A stretch of DNA of 24,777 nt from CAYSWH01 sp964434775 (GCA_964434775.1 CAYSWH010000025.1:1-24777), one strand, 5' to 3'; positions 1 through 8,812 are shown, numbered from the stretch's first letter. Translations and numbers: made by a program. The notes: generated by a model not told the origin, from the letters alone.

Positions 1-349
1 TAATATGAGCCGCAAGTAAGATTCCGGTCAAGAGGTAAACATCGGATAGCCCTGCTCTTGTTTCATTTTTATTTGTTTTTTTGAAAATTATTACTTACAA
101 TACTATCCGGTAAAAAAAGACTAAAGCTTGCTTCTAAGTGCCTAGTTTCTTATTTTCTCACATTTTTTTATTTTATGCAACGAATAATAGACTACGAAAC
201 CTCGTTCTTCGAAAGAAAAGATATAATAAGCACATAATTTACCCAAAAAACAGTTTGCTAGACATTTTCCAAAAAAGCTGTCTTTCTATACATATGACGA
301 AGAGTAATCAAAAAAGCTTTACTTATCAAAATAATTCTAACTTAAGTGC
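1..349. other. Non-coding leader upstream of the moxR operon
   Basis: I see no convincing gene here. The frame opening with GTG at 138 would encode 71 residues, but it has no ribosome binding site, no recognisable family and low-complexity AT-rich content, so I treat it as non-coding. A weak hairpin (CAAGAG at 29-34 pairing with CTCTTG at 55-60, long loop) is followed by a T-rich stretch and may be the terminator of a gene to the left. Two possible promoter elements face the moxR operon: one at 73-101 and an isolated perfect TATAAT at 222-227 without a good -35 box. If the first is used, the operon has a leader of about 240 bases. Confidence 0.5.
73..101 (+). promoter_or_regulatory. Candidate sigma-70 promoter for the moxR operon
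   Basis: TTGTTT at 73-78 and TACAAT at 96-101 are separated by 17 bases. The -10 box matches consensus at five of six positions and the -35 box at three of six. Both boxes lie in AT-rich DNA where chance matches are common, so this is a candidate only. Confidence 0.35.
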
Positions 350-1396
350 ATGACTTATAATCAAAATAATTCAAATTCTTCTAAAACTCCAAGTTCCGGC
401 CAAACAAGCAATTATAATTATGTGACCCAGGCAGAAATCGAAATCGTTAAACAAACCGTCCAGTCCATCAGCTACTCATTTAGTCAGAAAGTTGTTGGGC
501 AAACAGAACTGCTTTATGCACTACTGGTTGCTTTGTTCGCCAAAGGAAATATTCTCCTGGAAGGAGTGCCCGGACTAGCCAAGACACGTTCCGTAAAGAC
601 TTTGTCTGAAAGTATTAACGGGAGTTTTAAAAGAATTCAATTTACTCCGGATTTACTCCCTTCGGACGTAATCGGTAACCAAATCTATGATCCCAAGACC
701 ACTAACTTTGTAACCAAAAAGGGACCGATTTTTGCAAACATCGTTTTGGCTGACGAAATTAATCGTGCTCCCGCCAAAGTACAAAGTGCACTTTTAGAGG
801 CTATGCAGGAAAGACAAGTTACCCTTGGCGGATCTACCTATACTCTTCCTGAACCGTTCTTGGTCCTGGCCACTCAAAACCCAATTGAACAAGAAGGTAC
901 TTACAATCTCCCTGAAGCGCAAGTAGACAGGTTTTTATTCAAAGTTATCGTCAATTACCCAAGTGCTCAAGAAGAGTCCTCAATTTTGGACATGTTGGAA
1001 ATTAGTTCAGGTAAAAAAACGCTTAGCGGAAATGTTCCTTTGGAGCAAATCCAAAAGATTCAAGCACTCTTGCCAAAAGTCTATATTGACCAAAGTCTCA
1101 AAAATTATATTGTGCAGATTGTACAAGCAACCAGGTACCCTGCTCAATTCGGCATGGCTGAATTAACTGATAAAATTACATATGGAGCTTCTCCTCGAGG
1201 CTCACTCTGTTTTATGCTGGGAGCGAAGGCCTTTGCTCTTATAAACGGTAGGGACCATGTCATTCCTGAGGATATCAAGGGTATCCGTCATGAAGTATTG
1301 CGTCATAGAATTTTATTATCATATGAAGCTCAAGCTGACGGGCTAATACCGGAATCTGTAATTGAACAAATTTTCCAAACGGTACCCGTACCCTAA
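350..1396 (+). CDS. MoxR-family AAA+ ATPase
   Basis: MoxR ATPases act as chaperones that remodel or activate partner proteins with von Willebrand A (VWA) domains, usually encoded beside them as here. Walker A (GVPGLAKT) is at residues 72-79 and Walker B with the catalytic acidic pair (LADEINRAP) around 133-141. The sensor-1 segment ATQNPIEQEGTYNLPEAQ and the sensor-2 segment GASPRGS follow, and the length of 348 aa is normal for the family. The first 25 residues are a low-complexity Asn/Ser/Thr tail. The ATG start is the only reasonable one, because an in-frame TAA lies 12 bases upstream. No Shine-Dalgarno site is visible. It is the first gene of a tight operon with DUF58, DUF4381-like, BatA-, BatB- and BatC-like proteins. 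The specific client is unknown. Confidence 0.93.
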   Translation: MTYNQNNSNSSKTPSSGQTSNYNYVTQAEIEIVKQTVQSISYSFSQKVVGQTELLYALLVALFAKGNILLEGVPGLAKTRSVKTLSESINGSFKRIQFTPDLLPSDVIGNQIYDPKTTNFVTKKGPIFANIVLADEINRAPAKVQSALLEAMQERQVTLGGSTYTLPEPFLVLATQNPIEQEGTYNLPEAQVDRFLFKVIVNYPSAQEESSILDMLEISSGKKTLSGNVPLEQIQKIQALLPKVYIDQSLKNYIVQIVQATRYPAQFGMAELTDKITYGASPRGSLCFMLGAKAFALINGRDHVIPEDIKGIRHEVLRHRILLSYEAQADGLIPESVIEQIFQTVPVP

Positions 1397-1415
1397 AAGT
1401 CAGTGAAAAAATAAT

Positions 1416-2318
1416 ATGACGATAAACGCAAGAAACCTTAAAGACGTCAAGTTCTCAGCCGGCAAAAAAGTTTTTAGCCTTTTTGTAGGAAATTATTTGT
1501 CGACTTTCAAAGGTCAGGGAATTGATTATGATGAGTCCAGGCAGTACGTTCCCGAAGACAATATTAGAGATATCGATTGGATATCTACAGCTAAAACAGG
1601 AGATTTGTTTGTCAAAAAGTATATCGAAACCAGGGAGTTAAATATTCTTTTTCTGGTTGACACTTCGTCATCAATTTTTCTCAAATTCCCTCCGGAGAAT
1701 CCGAAATACGAAAGACTAAAAAACATTGTTACTTGGATTTCTTTAGCCGCCAATTACTCCGGTGATAGATTGGGGATGGCTTTATTTTCCTCTCAAATAG
1801 ACCAATTGATAAACTTCAAAAAAGGCAACGCTCAAACAATCAGACTTCTACGTACCTTGGAAAGTTTTAATAATCAGCCTGCCTACGGTAAAGAGGCCAA
1901 CCTATCAGAAGTACTAAAAGAATTTCTAGCCAAAATAAGAAAAAAAACCGTGTGTTTTTTGATTACGGATGAACCCGAAATTACAGATTCAAATGAAGTT
2001 AAAAAGCTTTTAGCTGCCATCAACAAAAAACATCAGATAATCATTGTTAAGTTGTCTGACTTAGACTATTTTCACTCCTTGCCTGCAGAAAAGAACTTTG
2101 AATTTCAAGACCCGGAAACAGGCGAAATAGCTAAGGTTGACCTTTCTAAGAGAGAAAAAGACAAATTAATTATAGCTCAAAAGCAGGATCTTAAATCACT
2201 CAAAGATTTCTGTCTAAAAAGAAAAATAGGACTTCTAAACTTAGAAACTGATTCTCGAATTTTGATCGAGTTAATAAAGTGTTTACATCAGGTACGCAGC
2301 TTTTACTCCAAATCCTAG
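1416..2318 (+). CDS. DUF58 domain protein (VWA-like)
   Basis: DUF58 proteins are regular partners of MoxR ATPases and have a VWA-like fold. The family signature runs from residue 33: a GQGIDYDESRQYVPEDNIR block, then DIDW and a KTGDLFVKKY segment. It continues into a MIDAS-like DTSSS (Asp82, Ser84, Ser86) that would bind a divalent metal. The rest of the 300 aa fits a single Rossmann-like VWA domain. I see no transmembrane segment, so the protein is probably cytosolic and may bridge MoxR to the membrane VWA proteins. It starts 19 bases after the moxR stop and ends 7 bases before the next gene. The precise biochemical role of DUF58 proteins is not established. Confidence 0.9.
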   Translation: MTINARNLKDVKFSAGKKVFSLFVGNYLSTFKGQGIDYDESRQYVPEDNIRDIDWISTAKTGDLFVKKYIETRELNILFLVDTSSSIFLKFPPENPKYERLKNIVTWISLAANYSGDRLGMALFSSQIDQLINFKKGNAQTIRLLRTLESFNNQPAYGKEANLSEVLKEFLAKIRKKTVCFLITDEPEITDSNEVKKLLAAINKKHQIIIVKLSDLDYFHSLPAEKNFEFQDPETGEIAKVDLSKREKDKLIIAQKQDLKSLKDFCLKRKIGLLNLETDSRILIELIKCLHQVRSFYSKS

Positions 2319-2325
2319 AATAAAT

Positions 2326-2820
2326 ATGACCGATATCCATGAAATTGTTGACCCTTCTATCCAAATAAACTTCTTTTTCTTGCTAGACTTGGGTTTACTT
2401 GGGCTCCTGCTGGCCTATATTATATTTCAATTTCTTTATAAAAGAACTCAAAGCAATAGCAAACTTCATGCAGTCCAACAAGCTCAACCGACAATTGATC
2501 TGAATCAGCTAAGAAACGCTTTATTGACTGAGTTGGAACAAATGAAGACAGGTCTTGAAAACAGTCAAAACCCCGAATACACTACTTATTACTATCGACT
2601 GAGTACTTTATTAAGAGAATTTATTAGTGCTTATTTTAGGTTTCCGGCAGAATCCATGACTAAAACTGAAGTTGTTGTAAGAATCGAGCAAGATTATCAA
2701 TTTTTAATCGATGAAATAATGGGACACTGCTATAAAATCGAATTTACTCCCTACCCCGGCTCCAAAGAAGAGACCATTAGCACTATTCAAAAAACCGCTA
2801 ATTTTATTAGATCATGTTAA
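2326..2820 (+). CDS. Small membrane protein, DUF4381-like
   Basis: This 164-aa protein has one hydrophobic segment at about residues 14-37, followed by a Lys/Arg-rich turn and a helical, presumably cytosolic domain. In MoxR/Bat operons the position between DUF58 and the first VWA gene is typically taken by a DUF4381 protein. Position, size and topology (N-terminal helix plus a soluble domain with a LSTLLREFISAYFRFPAE-type segment) fit that family. The assignment rests mainly on context. The gene overlaps the next one by seven bases, so translation is probably coupled. Its role, perhaps as a scaffold for the VWA proteins, is inferred. Confidence 0.65.
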   Translation: MTDIHEIVDPSIQINFFFLLDLGLLGLLLAYIIFQFLYKRTQSNSKLHAVQQAQPTIDLNQLRNALLTELEQMKTGLENSQNPEYTTYYYRLSTLLREFISAYFRFPAESMTKTEVVVRIEQDYQFLIDEIMGHCYKIEFTPYPGSKEETISTIQKTANFIRSC

Positions 2821-3743
2821 TTGCTTTAATCATCTTTTTTGTTGCTATTGTATTTATTTACTGGTTTAAACTCCGAAAGTCTAAATCCAGGCCTTATTTC
2901 TTACCTTCGCTAAAAATCTTTCAAAAAGCCAAAATTAAGACACACAAAGAAATAAAAATATGGAAATATCTTAGCTTTTCCTTGGTAATCATAATACTGT
3001 TTTTTTCTACGATTCTTATTTCCAGACCACAGTCAACATCCAGAACTACCAACTCTCAAAACGGTATTGATATTATGCTGGCGGTAGATATATCCAGATC
3101 CATGGAAGAAACAGACATTCAGCCCTCAAGGATTGAAGCTTCTCAAAGAGTGATTAAAGATTTTATCAAGCAAATTGAAGGAGATAGGGTCGGTATGTAT
3201 TTTTTCTTGGGATCTAGTGCACAGATGTCTCCGCTAACATATGATTATGAAATTATCGATTTCTATGCGGATAAGTTAACTGACGAATCGATCTTTTATC
3301 TTACACCTGGAGGGTACGGTACGGCTGTAGGCGACGCCATTGTTTATGGAACAGAAAAATTTCAGCACGATCTGGATAGAACTAAGGTCCTTATTGTAAT
3401 AACCGACGCTGAGTCCGACTCCGGCTTGGAACTGGACACAGCGGCCGAGTATGCTAAAAACAAAGGGGTGAAAGTTTACCCGGTTTTTGTTAACTCAAAT
3501 CAAAATTCCGAGCATAGAAAGCAGTTTGAAAGAGTGGCTGAAATCTCCGGCACTCAAATGTTTCAAGCTAAAAGTGAATCAGATATGCAGGAAATTGTTA
3601 GATCTATTAGAAGTGAAGAAAGGACTGAATTTGAACAGATAGTTAGTGAAGTAAAAATAGATAAACCCTACCCTTGGATTGTACTTTTGCTGATATTTTG
3701 TATTCTTTTATTTTTTGTAGACATTCTTAAACCGACTTTATGA
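2814..3743 (+). CDS. VWA domain membrane protein, BatA-like
   Basis: The BatA/BatB pair of aerotolerance-type operons are membrane proteins exposing a VWA metal-binding domain. Hydrophobic segments are at about residues 1-18 and 52-70, with a final one at about 287-305. Between them lies a VWA domain with a complete MIDAS motif, DISRS (Asp92, Ser94, Ser96), followed by a Thr-containing loop (TPGGYGTAVGDA) and an ITDAESDSG acidic loop. The length of 309 aa is usual for BatA. The start lies inside the preceding gene and the TGA stop overlaps the next ATG (ATGA), which indicates coupled translation. Links of Bat proteins to oxidative or envelope stress come from other bacteria. The function here is unknown. 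Confidence 0.9.
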   Translation: MLIALIIFFVAIVFIYWFKLRKSKSRPYFLPSLKIFQKAKIKTHKEIKIWKYLSFSLVIIILFFSTILISRPQSTSRTTNSQNGIDIMLAVDISRSMEETDIQPSRIEASQRVIKDFIKQIEGDRVGMYFFLGSSAQMSPLTYDYEIIDFYADKLTDESIFYLTPGGYGTAVGDAIVYGTEKFQHDLDRTKVLIVITDAESDSGLELDTAAEYAKNKGVKVYPVFVNSNQNSEHRKQFERVAEISGTQMFQAKSESDMQEIVRSIRSEERTEFEQIVSEVKIDKPYPWIVLLLIFCILLFFVDILKPTL

Positions 3744-4795
3744 ACTTTCTTTTTTTGGACGATTTATTGATTATTTTTTTACTTTTTACTTTTTGGTTAG
3801 TTATAGCTGTATGGGCTGTTAAGGAGTTTTTGCACCTTAGTCACAAAAAAGACAGTAAAATTGAGTCTGTGGCAAATTTCCGAATTAAATCATTAATTTC
3901 ACCCATTTTTCTCCGTTTGGCTTTGGTTTTCATAATAGGCATTCTACTAACTTTGACCGCCATAAGGCCGGTTTATGGAGTAAGGCAAACTTCTCAAGTA
4001 ACTAGCAATTTGGATGTAGCAATTTTGGTAGATATCTCCCTGAGCATGAACGTTAGGGATTTGGAATCAGATAAAGGAAGGTTGGAGGTTAGTCAGAACT
4101 TTTTGAAAGAATTTATCCAAGAATCAGCCAACCACCGTTACAGTGTTATTTCCTTCTCACACCAAGCAAATGTTGATTTACCTCTAACCGGTGATAAGCA
4201 GTCCGCCTTAACCGCAATCGATACACTAGTGGAAATGGACTCGGTTTACGCTCAAGGATCTGATCTTAAACAGCCCTTGGAAACTGCCGTTGAAAGACTT
4301 ATAAACCCGGATGACCCTGATGATAAGCAAAGAGCTAAGGCAGTAATTCTTGTATCTGACGGAGAAATGATTGGACCCAAAGCCCAAGACCCCGGTGATG
4401 CCATAAAAAAACTCAAAGAAAACGGAATTCAAGTTTATACGCTTGGAGCTGCTACTGAAGAAGGCGGTTACGTAAGAGGCTTTAAAAATTTGCCTGAAGA
4501 CCAAGATAATTACTATATTTATGAAGGAGAAAAAGTTGTTTCCAAGTTGGATAGAAAGACCTTGGAGAAAATTTCTTCGCAAACCGAAGGTAAATATTAC
4601 GATTTAAGCCAAAAGGGCTTAGATAATTTATCACAGGATCTTTCCAAGGGTCAATTAAATATGAGCGATGACGAAATAGCTGCCGTAGGCAACGAGACCT
4701 ACTATATTTGGCAATTAGCTTTTGTAATTCTTATTGCAATTCTGGTTTCCGGAGTTTATTATTCAATCAAACCGAAATATGACTTTAATAAATAA
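3740..4795 (+). CDS. VWA domain membrane protein, BatB-like
   Basis: This is a second VWA protein, of 351 aa. Hydrophobic helices are at about residues 7-27 and 55-75, the MIDAS motif DISLS is at Asp98/Ser100/Ser102, and a C-terminal helix is at about 322-343. A VSDGEMIG segment provides the distal acidic residue expected in the domain. Like BatB, it differs from its BatA-like neighbour in having a longer insertion in the second half of the VWA domain, around GGYVRGFKNLPEDQ. It begins with a 4-base overlap on the BatA-like gene, and its end overlaps the start of the TPR gene by 17 bases. The two VWA proteins probably form a membrane complex served by the MoxR ATPase; this is inferred from the family. 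Confidence 0.9.
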   Translation: MNFLFLDDLLIIFLLFTFWLVIAVWAVKEFLHLSHKKDSKIESVANFRIKSLISPIFLRLALVFIIGILLTLTAIRPVYGVRQTSQVTSNLDVAILVDISLSMNVRDLESDKGRLEVSQNFLKEFIQESANHRYSVISFSHQANVDLPLTGDKQSALTAIDTLVEMDSVYAQGSDLKQPLETAVERLINPDDPDDKQRAKAVILVSDGEMIGPKAQDPGDAIKKLKENGIQVYTLGAATEEGGYVRGFKNLPEDQDNYYIYEGEKVVSKLDRKTLEKISSQTEGKYYDLSQKGLDNLSQDLSKGQLNMSDDEIAAVGNETYYIWQLAFVILIAILVSGVYYSIKPKYDFNK

Positions 4796-5468
4796 TCTGC
4801 CTGTAAAAAAATACTTAGCAATTTTTGCAGGATTCTTTCTAATCTTATCACTGCCCGGACTAATACTAACCTGGGGTAAATGGCAGTACTACAATCAAGA
4901 TTATTTGGCTGCTCTTAATTCTTTTGAAACCAGTGAATGGTTTAGTATTTTTAAGTTTGATCATTTGTTTGCCAAAGGTTCCGGTTATTATCGAATGAAA
5001 GATTACAGCCGGGCAATCGAACAATTCAAGGCTGCCGCCTCAGAAGGTATGACCAACAAGCAAAAAGAGCTGGCTTATTATAATTTGGGAAATTCTTACT
5101 ACCGCCAAGCTGAAGAAAAAATGAACAATCAGGAAGAAGGGGTGAGGGAAAGCCTCCTTGCCGCCATAGATGCCTACACTCAGGCTCTGGAAATAAATCC
5201 TGAAAACCGTGAAGCCCATGAGAACAGAGAACTGGCCAAAAGAAGATTGGAAGAGATTGAAGAAAATAGCGAGCAGAAAGAAGGTGACGAAGGCGAAGAG
5301 GGAGACGAAAATAATCAAGATGAAAAGCAAGAAACCGATCCCGAAGAAGAGCAAAAAATCAAGGAATCTATTGAAGAGCAGAAAGAAGCGGAAGAAGAGG
5401 GGAGAAAAAAATACAACGACCGAAAATATTTTGATGAAGGTTTCCCGCCGAAAGTTGAAGGTTGGTAG
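4779..5468 (+). CDS. Membrane-anchored TPR protein, BatC-like
   Basis: This 229-aa protein has an N-terminal hydrophobic helix (about residues 11-31) and then tetratricopeptide repeats. The clearest pairs are the segment ending YSRAIEQFKAAASEG and the segment AAIDAYTQALEINPENREA. The tail is extremely acidic, rich in Glu, Asp and Lys. This matches BatC-type proteins of Bat operons, which combine TPRs with a charged C-terminus. I chose the ATG at 4779, which overlaps the BatB-like gene by 17 bases; an alternative start at 4734 would add 15 residues of unrelated sequence. No BatD or BatE homologue follows, so this appears to be the last gene of the operon. Confidence 0.82.
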   Translation: MTLINNLPVKKYLAIFAGFFLILSLPGLILTWGKWQYYNQDYLAALNSFETSEWFSIFKFDHLFAKGSGYYRMKDYSRAIEQFKAAASEGMTNKQKELAYYNLGNSYYRQAEEKMNNQEEGVRESLLAAIDAYTQALEINPENREAHENRELAKRRLEEIEENSEQKEGDEGEEGDENNQDEKQETDPEEEQKIKESIEEQKEAEEEGRKKYNDRKYFDEGFPPKVEGW

Positions 5469-5618
5469 TTTACAATAAGTTTAATAGTTTTGAGCTCAAG
5501 AACAATTTACCCTCGTTGAAAATGAATTTTTGGATGTTTATTAATTCAAAATTGAGAACAAAAAATTGAAATTGGTTTGAGCATAAATTCACCGCACACA
5601 AAAATTAGCAAACGCAAC

Positions 5619-7106
5619 TTAAGGGAAATTTTCCCAAGGACCTTCTTCAATCAGGTAGGCTATTTCGCCTCCATAAACCTCCACCCCGGAAAACTCAAAT
5701 TCTTCTTTTTTGTATTTTTGTGTCTGCCCACTTGAATCAGCAATGAACCAATCACCGGAATCTTCTTCAACCAGATAAGCCAGTTCTTTACCTTCAGTCT
5801 CCAACAATTCAACCGAATCATACTTTTGACCGGCCTGATCTTTGTAAACTACAAATTCTTTGCCGTCTTCATCTTTAGCCACAAAAGCAATTTCCCCGTC
5901 AACCTGAATCAGTTGACTTATATTCGAATAAGGAGTCTCCCATTCTTTTCCACCCCAAAAAATCCTGTCTCCTTCTTTCTTAGCGGCAATATAGGCAATT
6001 TTTCCATCAACAAGTGATAAGGAGTAAATATAGTCATGCTTTTCTTTTTCTTGTCCGTCCACCACTACAAACCTTTCTTCCCCGTCATATGCATCAAAAG
6101 CAACCTTTTGATCTTCATCTACCACAAAATTATAAATACCTTCATACTCTTTTACCTCATCTCCAATAACTATTTTGTCTTTAGAACCATACTTACCGGG
6201 GACCGTATAAACCAATTTATCATCAACAGCTTGATAATCAGTAATCATCCTGCTCGCCTCTAAGCCCTTTTCTTCTTTACCTTGAACCATCTCAAAGCTG
6301 CTAATACAACATTTCTGCTCACCTTCTTCTTCGTATCCGACATTTTTTCTCACACTATAAGCAAGCCTATCATCAACTAAAATTAGCTGCGTGTTAATTT
6401 CCTCATAATAATTACTTTTCTCACCCCTAAACACGACAAACTCAGTGTTACCGTTATTACCACCCTCATACTCGTTAGCAATTACAGCTAACTCTCCTTG
6501 GACATTTATTAAGCGTTCCGGCTGACCTTCAAATTCAAACTTTTCATTTTCTCCGGTAAGTGCATCTTTAACAATATAATAATCCCCGTTTTCTTTAGTA
6601 CCGATAAAGGCAATTTTTCCTTCAAGATCAGTTAGTTGCCTGATTTGCTCATAATCACCTGTTGTAACTTGTTCGCCGTCATAAAATAATTTTTTTATTC
6701 CGTTTTCTTCAGCCAGAAAAGCCGGTTTATTATTGACTAAGACCATTTCTTTTAACTCCAAATCTTTAATTTTTTCATCATAATCAATTTCCACCCTCCC
6801 GAATTCCTTATCTAAAACAAAGAACTTGTTATCATCCTTAACCAATTTGTTATTTGCACAAGTAGTATAATTTCTATCAATAAGGGATTCAATATCTAAG
6901 TCATCACATGCAAAAATAATTTCTACTTTTTTGTTGTCAACAAGTAAAAATTCATCCGTTGGAATCCTATCAAAAATTATCTCATCATAAAAAGGAGGCT
7001 CATAAAAAAAATCAATCAACTTTATAAGAATAAGTGGTGATAGGACCAATAAAAATAAAGCCACAAGTCCGTAAACCGCTTTTTTCTTGGATAAGGTTAT
7101 TTTCAT
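5619..7106 (-). CDS. Membrane-anchored repeat protein, probable beta-propeller
   Basis: I do not recognise a named family. The protein has 495 aa from the ATG chosen here; a TTG three codons upstream is possible. A Lys-rich N-terminus and a hydrophobic helix (about residues 10-31) anchor or export it. The remainder is built from about ten repeats of roughly 40-45 residues. Each contains a strand-turn unit like VDGKIAYIAAKKEGDRIF or VQGELAVIANEYEGG, with a recurring Asp/Gly turn and an Ala-Tyr or Ala-Phe strand. This periodicity is typical of beta-propellers. Two cysteine clusters (FACDD...TTCANN and KCCISS) could form disulphides outside the membrane. It converges on the Bat operon and diverges from the ABC-2 permease gene. 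A binding or scaffold role outside the cell is inferred only. Confidence 0.75.
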   Translation of the reverse strand: MKITLSKKKAVYGLVALFLLVLSPLILIKLIDFFYEPPFYDEIIFDRIPTDEFLLVDNKKVEIIFACDDLDIESLIDRNYTTCANNKLVKDDNKFFVLDKEFGRVEIDYDEKIKDLELKEMVLVNNKPAFLAEENGIKKLFYDGEQVTTGDYEQIRQLTDLEGKIAFIGTKENGDYYIVKDALTGENEKFEFEGQPERLINVQGELAVIANEYEGGNNGNTEFVVFRGEKSNYYEEINTQLILVDDRLAYSVRKNVGYEEEGEQKCCISSFEMVQGKEEKGLEASRMITDYQAVDDKLVYTVPGKYGSKDKIVIGDEVKEYEGIYNFVVDEDQKVAFDAYDGEERFVVVDGQEKEKHDYIYSLSLVDGKIAYIAAKKEGDRIFWGGKEWETPYSNISQLIQVDGEIAFVAKDEDGKEFVVYKDQAGQKYDSVELLETEGKELAYLVEEDSGDWFIADSSGQTQKYKKEEFEFSGVEVYGGEIAYLIEEGPWENFP

Positions 7107-7252
7107 ACTAATCAATTTTAACTAACTTTTCTCTGTAAGTCAAAATTATCATCTGTTTTGCTACTTCAGTTGATACAAGAAAAAACTAACACCTAAGTGA
7201 ACTTTAAGTTTTCAAATAGACATTTTCTTTTAGTTCATTCAAGATTGTTCTC

Positions 7253-8080
7253 GTGAGTGAAACAGTTAAAACTAGTTATACCGAAAAACTCCTAGGAAAA
7301 AACTACAAATGGTGGTATGTAGTAAGGTATTATTTAAGATTGCAAACTGCTTATCGCAGTGATCTGCTATTATACAATTTAGCGGGATTTTTGGATTTTA
7401 GTGTAACTATTTTGATCTGGTTTTTGGTAACTAGGGTAGATAATTCCTTGATCGAGGCTAATAATATTTTGACTTACCTATTTATCGGATACGCTTATAA
7501 CTCTCTATCTTTTACTTGGTATAGCGAACATTTAACTAGAGACATTCAGAACGGGACTTTGGCTAATCAGTTAATAACGCCCAGCTCGATATTTTGGAGA
7601 GGGTTTTTCCAGTTTGTCGGGCAAGGGATTCTGGCCGGATCTTTCTTCAAATTTTTCCCCTTACTTTTGGCTTTGCCTTTTATTTGGAGCTACCTGGTAT
7701 GGCCGACGGACCCCTTAATTTGGCTCTCGTTGCTATTATTCATTCCGATTATGTTTTTTATCAAACAAGCAACCGAATTTATAGTGGGCAGTCTGGCTTT
7801 TTGGACAGTTTCAGCCGGAGGATTGTTGGAAATTAACGGAGTTATTATGAGTTTTTTGACAGGCAGACGCATCCCTCTAGACTTAATTTGGACAGGTTTG
7901 ATTTTTCAGCCCCTAGCCTTTGGAGCTTATCACGGGATGAAGATTTTTTTGGGAGAATATTCGTTCTTGGGTATTTTCACGGCCTTTGGCGGCGGTTTAC
8001 TCTGGTGCCTAATTCTCTATCTAATCGGACAAATTATTTTCAAAATGGGGTTAAAGAAAAATGAAAGTGTAGGTCTATAA
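7253..8080 (+). CDS. ABC-2 type permease (DUF990-like)
   Basis: This 275-aa integral membrane protein has about six hydrophobic segments, beginning near residues 42-62 and 72-90 and ending near 240-265. The N-terminal NYKWWYVVRYYLRLQTAYRSD segment, the ENANNILTYLF-like stretch and an RDIQNGTLANQLITP segment are characteristic of ABC-2 family permeases related to DUF990. Those permeases normally work in pairs with a separate ATPase for drug or polysaccharide export. No ATPase gene is next to it in the window, so it is an orphan subunit or uses a distant one. The start is GTG; no ATG occurs near the N-terminus. It diverges from the repeat-protein gene, so its promoter should lie in 7107-7252. 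Confidence 0.8.
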   Translation: MSETVKTSYTEKLLGKNYKWWYVVRYYLRLQTAYRSDLLLYNLAGFLDFSVTILIWFLVTRVDNSLIEANNILTYLFIGYAYNSLSFTWYSEHLTRDIQNGTLANQLITPSSIFWRGFFQFVGQGILAGSFFKFFPLLLALPFIWSYLVWPTDPLIWLSLLLFIPIMFFIKQATEFIVGSLAFWTVSAGGLLEINGVIMSFLTGRRIPLDLIWTGLIFQPLAFGAYHGMKIFLGEYSFLGIFTAFGGGLLWCLILYLIGQIIFKMGLKKNESVGL

Positions 8081-8240
8081 GATTTCCTATTAAATACAGC
8101 AAATTTCTTCCTTTTAATTATCGAGTACCGGCAAAAACTGTGAAAACTTTCCACAATAATCAAAATCTGCCAAACGGTAAAAATATTTTAGCTATAATTT
8201 CTTACTTGCTTTTTTGTCAAAAAGGTTTCTTAAGAATAAT

Positions 8241-8753
8241 ATGCACCTGCTACTTTCTTTTTTCTTTGAGAGAATTAGCTCTTTTATCAGGAGACTCCAT
8301 CTGGATCTTGCTAATCATAAGTTTAGATACATCCCCAAGTCGGTTGTGGTAGTAAATTTTCTGATGGCAATTAACGCCATCACTCAAGCCGGGTTAGATA
8401 TAATTTTGGAAAGTATGGTTCTTCTGGAAATGGTGCCCAAGATACCTTTTCGGTTGGATTTTATTTCTCTCACCCTTCTGTCAGCTCTCTTAGCTTGGCA
8501 AACTCTTAAGGGTCTAGCCAGAAAAGAATTGGACGTAACCAGAAATTCCGTACAAGTAAGTCTTTTTGTGGAAGCCTTCTTGGTGGTTGGGGATGTCTAT
8601 TTTATTATCTCTCACTTACATACGAATCTCTGGGTATTATACTTCCGTCTTCCTTTTGTTATTTTAACCGGCTTAAATATTTTTATTCTTATCTACATTG
8701 TATACAGATTAAAATTATTTTGGTTTAAAGATATAATCGGAAATATTACCTAG
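8241..8753 (+). CDS. Hypothetical four-helix membrane protein
   Basis: I do not recognise the family. The 170-aa product has hydrophobic segments at about residues 34-55, 69-88, 104-122 and 131-156. It has a basic N-terminus (RISSFIRRLH) and a basic loop (KGLARKE) between helices two and three, giving a predicted four-helix topology. I chose the ATG at 8241. A TTG at 8214 would add nine residues (SKRFLKNN) and cannot be excluded; neither has a clear ribosome binding site. The gene follows the ABC-2 permease by about 160 bases and has a TATAAT at 8193-8198 upstream, so it may have its own promoter. It could assist the permease, but nothing in the sequence shows this. Confidence 0.65.
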   Translation: MHLLLSFFFERISSFIRRLHLDLANHKFRYIPKSVVVVNFLMAINAITQAGLDIILESMVLLEMVPKIPFRLDFISLTLLSALLAWQTLKGLARKELDVTRNSVQVSLFVEAFLVVGDVYFIISHLHTNLWVLYFRLPFVILTGLNIFILIYIVYRLKLFWFKDIIGNIT

Positions 8754-8758
8754 ATATT

Positions 8759-8787
8759 TTGACCGGGATAGAAATTTGGGGTAGAAT
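8759..8787 (+). promoter_or_regulatory. Strong sigma-70 type promoter for the long repeat protein
   Basis: TTGACC at 8759-8764 and TAGAAT at 8782-8787 are separated by exactly 17 bases. Each box differs from consensus (TTGACA, TATAAT) at one position. The predicted start of transcription is near 8794, about 20 bases before the ATG of the long helical-repeat gene. The -35 box begins just after the stop codon of the preceding membrane protein gene. This is the best promoter match I found in the window. Confidence 0.65.
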
Positions 8788-8812
8788 GGATAAATAGTAA
8801 ATCCGTTTAAAG

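Noticed and set aside
138..353. Open frame of 71 codons before moxR
   Set aside because: GTG start without a ribosome binding site, low-complexity AT-rich sequence, no recognisable domain, and it ends inside the moxR start.
5209..5478. Lys/Arg-rich 89-codon frame overlapping the TPR gene
   Set aside because: It is the shifted reading of the acidic GAA-rich tail of the BatC-like gene and has no start signal.
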